This document shows, in pieces, positions 1 through 5,199 of a stretch of 7,778 nucleotides of DNA. The position numbers and the translations under genes are program-made. How positions within the stretch are numbered: the first letter of the stretch is position 1; every line of letters starts with the position of its first letter. The notes under the pieces were generated by a model. It had not been told where the DNA came from. It saw only the letters and a program-made list of their open reading frames with translations, and searched no databases. This DNA comes from Chlorobiota bacterium (GTDB lineage: Bacteria > Bacteroidota > Ignavibacteria > SZUA-365 > JAADGX01). The stretch spans positions 1 through 7,778 of the forward strand of contig JAADGX010000067.1 of NCBI GenBank assembly GCA_013152135.1, given 5' to 3'.

Positions 1-1282
1 AACCGACATGGCCACCTTCCCCGACAACGCCACCTGTTTTATCGTCCGCGAAATCGATGGAATTCCACTGCCAGTTTTTTCCGGTTAATTGCGCCGTCCA
101 AGTGACCCCACCATCCCGTGAGCGAACGATGTACCCGAGATCGCCAGCTGCCCAGATATTCTTTTGATCCGATACAGCGATCGAATAAATGGTGGAGTTT
201 TGATCGACATGGCTGGTTGTCCAGGAGTTTCCTCCATCCCGTGTGTTGAGGATATCACCTCGTCGGGATACTACCCACCCTGTAGTCGTGTCAATGAAGA
301 TCGTGTTGTAGAGGGTTTCCGTGGTTCCTTTGATTACTGACGTCCATGTTTCACCCAGGTCGGTGGAACGGATGATCGTACCGCCGACACCGAGGGCCAC
401 GCCGGTGGAACCTTCAAAAGAAATATCCATGAGGTCTTCCGTCGTGCCGGAGTTGACACGATACCATTTCTCTCCCCCATCCGTTGTTTTCAGGATCACC
501 CCGCCTTTGCCCACGACCCAGCCGGTGCGAGTGTCCACGAAGAACATGGAAATAAACGTAGCAATAGTCCTTGTTTCGATATTCTTCCACGTTTCGCCGC
601 GGTCGGTCGTCTTCAAAAGCAGGCCGTTCTGACCGCAGATAAAACGGATGTTTTCATCAACGTAGTAGATGTATTCCGGGCTGCCCGGAATGTCCATCCC
701 GATACGTATCCAGGAATCCCCTCCGTTGGTCGTCTCGAGGATCAGGCCGTTCCATCCCATTATCCAGCCCCGTTTGTCATCGTCGAAATAAATGGAACGC
801 AGAAAGTCGCGGTTGGGAATGGACTTGTTGATCCAGGTCTGGCCTCCATCGGTAGTATGGAGTACCGTTCCACCAACTCCGACCGCCCAACCGACATTCC
901 GGTTGAAGAAATTGATGGCATAGACGCGTTTGTTGACTCCCGAATTTTGTCGGTGCCATGTCAACCCGCCATCGGTGGTATGGGAAATGATGCCGTCATT
1001 GCCGCATGCCCAGCCGTACTTCGCATCCACGAACGATTGATCATGAAAAGTCTTGTCCGTGTTGCTCTGGCACATGCTCCATGTCAACCCGCCATCCGTG
1101 CTGCGGATGATGATACCGAACTCTCCAACAATTATAATGTGATCGCGTTCCGGGCGTTGAACACTCATGTTGGCATTCCCGTGTGGCAACGGGTTTTGCC
1201 AGGTCCAAGTTTGCGCGTAGCTGGTTGATCCCACGCAGAGAAGAATCCATGCGAATACAAAGGAAGGAGCAAAACGAATCAT
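1..1282 (-). CDS. Secreted Ycf48/BNR-repeat beta-propeller protein (3' end cut off by window)
   Basis: The frame is open from an ATG at 1282-1280 to the left edge: 427 complete codons and no stop, so the C-terminus is missing. Residues 1-23 form a signal peptide: Met-Ile-Arg, a hydrophobic stretch (FAPSFVFAWILLCVG), then Ser-Tyr-Ala before Gln24, a good signal peptidase I site. The rest is a tandem repeat with an (S/T)(T/R)(D/N)xGxxW motif at residues 61, 102, 143, 184, 225, 266, 306, 347 and 388. Each is usually preceded by a GW-x-x-G...G-x-(I/V/L) strand (GWAVGVGGTVLHTTDGGQTW at 131-150). This is the signature of Ycf48-like / BNR / sortilin-type propeller blades. In photosynthetic organisms Ycf48 assists photosystem II assembly, but in other bacteria these repeats occur in secreted or surface proteins of mostly unknown role, so no photosynthetic function is implied. 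No strong Shine-Dalgarno precedes the start; the signal peptide decides it. Family is certain, role unknown. Confidence 0.93.
   Translation of the reverse strand, partial: MIRFAPSFVFAWILLCVGSTSYAQTWTWQNPLPHGNANMSVQRPERDHIIIVGEFGIIIRSTDGGLTWSMCQSNTDKTFHDQSFVDAKYGWACGNDGIISHTTDGGLTWHRQNSGVNKRVYAINFFNRNVGWAVGVGGTVLHTTDGGQTWINKSIPNRDFLRSIYFDDDKRGWIMGWNGLILETTNGGDSWIRIGMDIPGSPEYIYYVDENIRFICGQNGLLLKTTDRGETWKNIETRTIATFISMFFVDTRTGWVVGKGGVILKTTDGGEKWYRVNSGTTEDLMDISFEGSTGVALGVGGTIIRSTDLGETWTSVIKGTTETLYNTIFIDTTTGWVVSRRGDILNTRDGGNSWTTSHVDQNSTIYSIAVSDQKNIWAAGDLGYIVRSRDGGVTWTAQLTGKNWQWNSIDFADDKTGGVVGEGGHVG
98..1102 (-). repeat. Coding tandem repeat, nine visible units of about 123 bp (41 residues)
   Basis: Within the Ycf48-like gene the D-G-G-x-T-W motif recurs every 41 codons (41, 41, 41, 41, 41, 40, 41, 41 residues between successive motifs). 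The first lies at 1079-1102 and the ninth at 98-121, both read on the minus strand. The DNA units are diverged; conservation is at protein level. The array probably continues past the left edge, since blade-like residues (GGVVGEGG, about 417-424) follow the ninth motif. Confidence 0.85.
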
Positions 1283-1350
1283 AGTCTGGTCCCGGTGGAA
1301 AGAAGGTACAGTCAATGGAAAGATAAGGTCCGAGGTATTAGATGCTGGAC

Positions 1351-1390
1351 GTTATTCAATACCACGAAAAATATTTCCGTGGTTGATAAC
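1351..1390. repeat. Imperfect inverted repeat, possible hairpin or operator
   Basis: The core ACCACG (1361-1366) pairs with CGTGGT (1378-1383) around an AT-rich centre in which AAA also pairs with TTT. Outer arms GTTAT and CA pair with TG and ATAAC, with short bulges. It lies about 70-100 bp upstream of the Ycf48-like start, so it could be an operator or a leader hairpin for that gene. Seen directly; the function is inferred. Confidence 0.4.
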
Positions 1391-1452
1391 ACCATAAAAT
1401 ACGTTACGGGTGCCATGCGAGCAAATTCGAGCGGCATTAATTCGAGGTGGGA

Positions 1453-1492
1453 GGGAAAAAGGAAAGGCGGTTGTTCGACCGCCTTTTTTCCC
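1453..1492 (+). terminator. Strong rho-independent terminator with no assigned transcript
   Basis: AAAGGCGGT (1463-1471) pairs perfectly with ACCGCCTTT (1478-1486) around a 6-nt loop, and T continues to 1489 on the plus strand. GGGAAA (1453-1458) can also pair with TTTCCC (1487-1492) across a 4-nt bulge. On the minus strand the tail is a T-rich tract interrupted by CC, so it may work both ways. No plus-strand gene ends nearby: to the left lies the 5' end of a minus-strand gene, and to the right the next plus-strand gene starts at 1720. It may end a small RNA, or act as an insulator or attenuator between the divergent genes. Confidence 0.75.
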
Positions 1493-1523
1493 CGTCTGAT
1501 TTGCTGACTGCTGTACTGCGTTG

Positions 1524-1551
1524 ACGGAAGGTCCGGGGGACCCTTCTCCGT
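1524..1551. repeat. GC-rich imperfect hairpin
   Basis: The left arm ACGGAAGGTCC (1524-1534) pairs with GGACCC-TTC-TCCGT (1538-1551) around GGG, with small bulges in the right arm. There is no T-run after it, so it is not a classical terminator. It could be a structured leader element or a protein-binding site. Confidence 0.4.
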
Positions 1552-1676
1552 ATGCACTGCATTTATCCTGCCAACTTTCGGAACAAGCTGGAATTTGAGC
1601 CGGAAGAGATTTCGTTGGGCAGATATTTTCCAGATCAATTACCACGGATTTATGCGAAAATCAATATCTTGAAGTG

Positions 1677-1690
1677 ATTGATGCATCAAT
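1677..1690. promoter_or_regulatory. Perfect 14-bp palindrome upstream of the small membrane protein gene
   Basis: ATTGATGCATCAAT is an exact palindrome ending 29 bp before the proposed TTG start. It sits inside a second inverted repeat, AAGTGA (1672-1677) with TCACTT (1697-1702), whose right arm abuts the GAGGA ribosome-binding sequence. Two readings are possible: an operator for a dimeric helix-turn-helix regulator, or an RNA hairpin that influences translation of the 1720 gene. Confidence 0.4.
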
Positions 1691-1719
1691 GCCGTTTCAC
1701 TTGAGGAAAGAATCGAGAC

Positions 1720-2049
1720 TTGCAGAACTTTGTGGATTACATGTTGAACAATCCCCTCTATCTTCTCGCCATTCTCGTTCTCGTAGCCGGTTTGGTTGTC
1801 TCGATTGTGAAACGGTTGCTGAAACTCGTGTTTGCGCTCTGTATTATCATTCTCGCTCTGGGAATCATTCTCTACTTTTTCGGTGAAAACAAACGGTTGC
1901 GTGAGATCGTTGCGCCGGTCAATAAAAGCGTAGAGCAAGTGAATACGTATATTGCCAAAGAGTCGCCCAAACTTCTGAAGAAAGTCAAACAGGCCGCAGA
2001 CTCTGTACTGCCCCGATCTGAAAACTCATCGCCCGATTCGACTCCATGA
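1720..2049 (+). CDS. Small two-helix membrane protein, hypothetical
   Basis: 109 residues starting at TTG 1720. An in-frame TGA lies at 1702-1704, so the start is TTG 1720, GTG 1732 or ATG 1741; GAGGA at 1703-1707 is the only ribosome-like site and sits 12 nt before the TTG, slightly far. Two hydrophobic segments are visible: about 13-30 (LYLLAILVLVAGLVVSIV) and 33-54, joined by the tight basic turn Lys-Arg, which suggests a helical hairpin in the inner membrane. The tail (55-109) is charged, helix-prone and ends in Ser/Pro/Asp-rich sequence. I do not recognise a family and give no function. It stands alone, divergent from the Ycf48-like gene and 366 bp before the next gene. Composition and the hydrophobic pattern support a real gene. 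Confidence 0.65.
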   Translation: MQNFVDYMLNNPLYLLAILVLVAGLVVSIVKRLLKLVFALCIIILALGIILYFFGENKRLREIVAPVNKSVEQVNTYIAKESPKLLKKVKQAADSVLPRSENSSPDSTP

Positions 2050-2269
2050 CTATTTTGTACCGCTCCTAAGGCGTGGAAAACACGCTTCCCCTCATTTCCA
2101 CCCCTGTTCCCCACACGTTGATATCGTTCAAAAGACTCTTTTAGTGCATCGTTCAAGCTTCATTACGTGGCACAGTCCTTGTACTTCATTATCTGTCCAA
2201 GGTACACAGTTACCTGGGCACACGGTGAGAAGGGAAAGAGAGTGTTCTGCGTGAGATGCTGTTAATGTT

Positions 2270-2334
2270 TGCTGGGCGATTTGAGAGCGGTCGTTTCAGA
2301 AACATGGCGGTTGCTCAGCAGGGCATTCTTTTTT
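2270..2334 (+). terminator. Possible structured terminator or end of a small RNA
   Basis: TGCTGGGC (2270-2277) pairs with GCTCAGCA (2313-2320) through one G-U. Inside it GTTT-CAG-AAAC (2293-2303) forms a perfect small hairpin. After a 5-nt gap comes a T-rich tract with six consecutive T (2329-2334). The loop is longer than in a typical terminator, so this is a weak call. Its place just before a promoter fits an end point for upstream plus-strand transcription. Confidence 0.35.
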
Positions 2335-2346
2335 CCCCATAATTAC

Positions 2347-2375
2347 TTGACTATTTCAGTGGGGGCAGGTAGATT
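2347..2375 (+). promoter_or_regulatory. Predicted promoter for the barrel-transglutaminase / FecR operon
   Basis: TTGACT (2347-2352) is followed, after exactly 17 bp, by TAGATT (2370-2375): 5/6 and 4/6 matches to the sigma-70 boxes. The same stretch also reads TTG, 20 bp, then TAGATTTTG, one T longer than the TAnnTTTG box known from Bacteroidota. Transcription would begin near 2382, giving a leader of about 34 nt. Confidence 0.6.
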
Positions 2376-2415
2376 TTGTGGAAACAGATGAAAGGAACGC
2401 AACGCGCCTGATTTT

Positions 2416-4425
2416 ATGGTACGATATACTCTGTTACCTGCCCTCGTATTTTTATGCTGGCACCCGTTGTCCTCGCAGACAATTTATTCGGTGCGAGGAA
2501 TCGCTATCGGTACGGAGACGGCGGACCCGGCTCATGTTTCATCAGTGTACAGTAATCCGGTCGGTTTATTGACCGTGAATAACTGGGAATTTACAAGTTC
2601 CGCGGTTGGAGCATTCAATAACGCAGAGGCTTTCGGATTCGGAATGATTGGTGTCGCGTACAGATTTAGCGAAAACGAGGTGGGAGCCCTTTCGTACACA
2701 CCGACCCAGGAGTTTCTCTTGCAGTTCGACAATACCTCGATTCATACTGAGGCGGGGGGACTGTGGCCGTATCCTTCGGCGCTCGAATTCCGGGATCGTT
2801 TTAGGATCGGGTTTGCGCGTCGCCTTTCCGATGAAGTGGCGCTTGGTATCAGCGGGAGATGGGTCGAAGAATTTCTTCGCACCCCCGGTTCCGGGTATTT
2901 GCAGTCGCCGGGTAATTCCGCATCGTATCGGGCCTCGTTGTGGAGTTTTAATTTAGGATTCAGCTATAACGTGAATGCATCGGTCAAGACCGGGGCACTG
3001 ATAGACAACATCCTGGCTGTCAGGGAAGCGTACTTTCCGGACCACTATCGCCAGTTTGAATATCGACCCGAAAAAATCGTTCGCATCGGAGGGGCGTATA
3101 AATATTCCCGTGAGCTCACTTTTACTGCTGAAGTGAATTCCCGTTTTGCCGTCGTACTTGGTTATGAACAAAACAACGTTTTTGACCTGCCCGATTTCAC
3201 TGTTCGGCAGGGGTTCTGGATGACCACCTCGTCGAATCCCATTGAAGCGCTTTCGATCGGCCTGGGATATTCCTACAAGACCGTCCAATTCGATGCGGCG
3301 TACGTGCATTTCCTTGGTCAGCGGGTGCCCTCGAACGGTATTCTGCCTGGCAGTTTTCAACCGCTGTCATCTTTGCACTGGAATCCGTACACGACAAACC
3401 AAATTACCGCTTCCGTCACGTACGCGTATCGCAGCGGTTCCGAACCGCTCGTCAGAATTGAAGATGTGCAATTTTTCAGCATGGTGTTTCCGGTCAACTA
3501 CCGCGTGCATGCCATGCGCCCTCTCGGGTACGCAAGGGTTCGGAACACGACGGACAAAACGGTATCCGCACGTTTGTCGTTCTTTGTGCCCAAGCTCATG
3601 AGCATGCCCACAAATACCAGCCAGTTTTACCTGAATCCACATGAGATACGGGACATCCCCTTCACGGCGGAGTTCAACGAGAATATCCTCTCGGTTCATG
3701 AGGAATCCTTTCGGGATGCCCGTATTGCCGTGATGGAAGCGGAGGTCAATAATTACACGGATATCGAGTACAAGAAAGTCCTGATCCTGGGCCGGAATTT
3801 CTGGAACGGTGATCCGCTCATGCTCAAGTATTTCGTGACACCTGATGAACCGCGTGTCAAGGCATTCGCCCGAAAAGCCCTGTACGAAAATATCGATTTT
3901 CTGGAATCGCTTCCGCCGGAGCGCCAGCCCTTGGAAAAAGCCCGCCTCGTGTTCAATCGCCTGGCCAACCTTCTTTCCTACTATGCTGATGAAAAGACGT
4001 TCACCAGCCTGGAAGAATTCGACCGTGTGCAATACCCGTCGGAAACGCTTGATCTGCGGGGAGGCGATTGCGACGACTTGACCGTGTGCTACTCGGCTTT
4101 GATGAACAGTCTTGGTTTTGAGACCGCCTTCGTTGATGTACGGTACGACTCGGTGGATGAAAACGGAGACAACGCTCATATCTACTTGCTCGTTGATACG
4201 AAGCTGCCGGCCTACGTCTGGTCGTCTCTTACAAGTAATGAGCGAAAACTCGTTGTGCGGCGTAATTCCACGAACCGGGAAACATTATGGATACCGGTTG
4301 AGCCCACGTTGATCACAAAGGGGTTCGACGCGGCCTGGGAGCAGGGCGCCCTCGAGTATTACCGCGACGTGGAACTCATGCTTGGTCAATTACGCGGAAA
4401 CGTAAAAATCGTTGATGTTTATTAA
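2416..4425 (+). CDS. Outer-membrane beta-barrel fused to a transglutaminase-like domain
   Basis: 669 residues. Residues 1 to about 20 are a signal peptide ending Ser-Ser before Gln21. Residues about 23-340 look like an outer-membrane barrel: the early SNPVGL motif (46-51), as in PorV/FadL-like proteins, then alternating strands rich in aromatic and Gly residues (RIGFARRL, VALGISGRWV, IGLGYSYKTV, ITASVTYAYR). Residues about 345-460 resemble a beta-sandwich. Residues about 500-645 are transglutaminase-like: GGDCDD with Cys552, NAHIYLL with His588 and IPVEPT with Glu629 give a plausible Cys-His-Glu triad, the acidic residue being Asp in many relatives. The family includes cysteine proteases and transglutaminases, so the C-terminal domain may cut or cross-link envelope proteins, or only bind them. 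A TGA at 2389-2391 leaves ATG 2416 as the start; no strong Shine-Dalgarno is seen. The FecR-like gene follows after 56 bp. Fold calls are good; substrate unknown. Confidence 0.88.
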   Translation: MVRYTLLPALVFLCWHPLSSQTIYSVRGIAIGTETADPAHVSSVYSNPVGLLTVNNWEFTSSAVGAFNNAEAFGFGMIGVAYRFSENEVGALSYTPTQEFLLQFDNTSIHTEAGGLWPYPSALEFRDRFRIGFARRLSDEVALGISGRWVEEFLRTPGSGYLQSPGNSASYRASLWSFNLGFSYNVNASVKTGALIDNILAVREAYFPDHYRQFEYRPEKIVRIGGAYKYSRELTFTAEVNSRFAVVLGYEQNNVFDLPDFTVRQGFWMTTSSNPIEALSIGLGYSYKTVQFDAAYVHFLGQRVPSNGILPGSFQPLSSLHWNPYTTNQITASVTYAYRSGSEPLVRIEDVQFFSMVFPVNYRVHAMRPLGYARVRNTTDKTVSARLSFFVPKLMSMPTNTSQFYLNPHEIRDIPFTAEFNENILSVHEESFRDARIAVMEAEVNNYTDIEYKKVLILGRNFWNGDPLMLKYFVTPDEPRVKAFARKALYENIDFLESLPPERQPLEKARLVFNRLANLLSYYADEKTFTSLEEFDRVQYPSETLDLRGGDCDDLTVCYSALMNSLGFETAFVDVRYDSVDENGDNAHIYLLVDTKLPAYVWSSLTSNERKLVVRRNSTNRETLWIPVEPTLITKGFDAAWEQGALEYYRDVELMLGQLRGNVKIVDVY

Positions 4426-4465
4426 ATCGTCAAGCGCTCTCGTGAATTATAACAAGTATCGAAAT

Positions 4466-4473
4466 GAGAAGGG
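4466..4473 (+). promoter_or_regulatory. Ribosome-binding site that decides the start of the FecR-like gene
   Basis: GAGAAGGG lies 8 nt before ATG 4482. An in-frame ATG at 4464 would overlap this site and put Arg-Arg-Asp-Asp ahead of the signal peptide, so 4482 is preferred. Confidence 0.65.
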
Positions 4474-4481
4474 ATGATATC

Positions 4482-5168
4482 ATGAAACTACGAATGTGTA
4501 TTGCGATGATCTTTCTCGTTATCCTGGTTCCCGTGGTGCGAGCGAACACGGTGACCGTGGTCTCCATAAAGGGATACGCGGAAGTGCGGCGGGGCATGTC
4601 CGAACGATGGATCATGCTGCATGTCGGCGATGTCCTCAAACCGGAAGATACCATACGTACTGGTGAAGACGCCGAAGTCACGTTAAAAGTCGGCCTGTCG
4701 ATGTTCTCGTTGCCTTCGTTTGCAATCCTCGATGTTGGCGATATCCGCCATCTCGGACGCAACGACTTGCTTTTGAAACTTGCGATGGAAGAAATCCGCG
4801 GCCTGCCCGACTCGCGTCCGTCCACCGGAAATGCGACACCAACAGTTATGCATGGAAGGAGCCGCGGGAGTTCCTCCTCCTATCCCGTTACATACTCCGA
4901 AATCGGCATTATGCGCCTGGAAGGCGCGCGCGCGCTTTTCCGGCATAAATACTACGAGACCACTATTCTAACCGTTAAATCCACGTTGCATCGCTACGGC
5001 TTGCGGAATCCCCTGGCTGCGCGCCGCTTGGTTGCGCGGGCGTTTGAGCGCCTCGGACTCGTGCAACAGGCAATCGATGAATACCTGGGTTGCTTGTCTT
5101 TGGAACTTTCCCGCGCGGAAAAGAACGACATCCAGCGTAATATCAGGCGCCTGGAAAAACAATTATAA
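4482..5168 (+). CDS. Exported FecR-domain protein with C-terminal TPR-like helices
   Basis: 228 residues from ATG 4482. Residues 1-21 are a signal peptide (MKLRM, hydrophobic CIAMIFLVILVPVV, then Arg-Ala before Asn-Thr). Residues about 27-104 match the FecR domain: a G-x-A/V-x-V start, W followed by the L-x-x-GD-x-L turn (Gly49-Asp50), then T-I-R-TG-x-x-A-x-V-x-L (57-68) and a final strand ending near FAILDVGDI. A Ser/Gly/Pro-rich linker follows (about 108-136). Residues about 138-225 are helical and TPR-like, clearest at AARRLVARAFERLG followed by QQAIDEYLGCL (179-205). FecR itself is a membrane-bound signal transducer, but this protein lacks the cytoplasmic helix and sigma-factor partner of Fec systems, so it is more likely a periplasmic scaffold or sensor. 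It lies 56 bp after the barrel-transglutaminase gene, so they probably share a transcript and may interact. Family confident, role inferred. Confidence 0.85.
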   Translation: MKLRMCIAMIFLVILVPVVRANTVTVVSIKGYAEVRRGMSERWIMLHVGDVLKPEDTIRTGEDAEVTLKVGLSMFSLPSFAILDVGDIRHLGRNDLLLKLAMEEIRGLPDSRPSTGNATPTVMHGRSRGSSSSYPVTYSEIGIMRLEGARALFRHKYYETTILTVKSTLHRYGLRNPLAARRLVARAFERLGLVQQAIDEYLGCLSLELSRAEKNDIQRNIRRLEKQL

Positions 5169-5199
5169 GAGGGAGCAACAGGACACGTGCGGAGGACCA

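Larger units (their letters stand above)
1283..1719. other. Divergent gene-free region, 437 bp
   Basis: It separates two divergently transcribed genes and should hold both promoters. The small open frames here cross the terminator hairpin and have no ribosome site or recognisable protein. From left to right it holds an imperfect inverted repeat (1351-1390), an intrinsic terminator (1453-1492), a GC-rich hairpin (1524-1551) and a 14-bp palindrome (1677-1690). I could not pick a convincing -35/-10 pair for either flanking gene. Confidence 0.6.
2050..2415. other. Gene-free region, 366 bp
   Basis: No convincing coding sequence. It contains a small hairpin right after the 1720 gene (GCGTG 2071-2075 with CACGC 2081-2085, followed by only a weak T content), a 9-bp direct repeat ATCGTTCAA at 2123-2131 and 2148-2156, a small imperfect palindrome around AGGTA...TACCT (about 2201-2216), a structured segment ending in a T-run (2270-2334) and a promoter (2347-2375). 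Confidence 0.55.

Noticed and set aside
98..1102. Regular 123-bp periodicity as a CRISPR array or non-coding satellite
   Set aside because: The period is exactly 41 codons, conservation is in amino acids rather than DNA, and the unit is a known propeller blade.
857..1228. Plus-strand open frame of 123 codons and minus-strand frames at 777-959 and 1041-1250
   Set aside because: They are other frames of the Ycf48-like gene, whose own frame is open for 427 codons with a signal peptide and regular repeats.
1312..1645. Minus-strand frames of about 100 codons between the divergent genes
   Set aside because: They run through the strong terminator hairpin, overlap each other in different frames and resemble no protein.
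2446..2460. Cys14 in the barrel protein signal peptide as a lipoprotein lipobox
   Set aside because: The residues before it (Val-Phe-Leu) do not fit a lipobox, and a better cleavage region follows at Ser-Ser before Gln.
2378..2572. GTG-started plus-strand frame of 64 codons
   Set aside because: It overlaps the start of the barrel gene in another frame and has no domain; the 2416 frame has a signal peptide and family motifs.
3367..4179. Minus-strand open frame of 270 codons
   Set aside because: Antisense to the barrel-transglutaminase gene, covering its sandwich domain and catalytic Cys; no motif or ribosome site of its own.
4464..4481. ATG 4464 as start of the FecR-like gene
   Set aside because: It would overlap the best ribosome-binding site and add charged residues ahead of the signal peptide; ATG 4482 has correct spacing.
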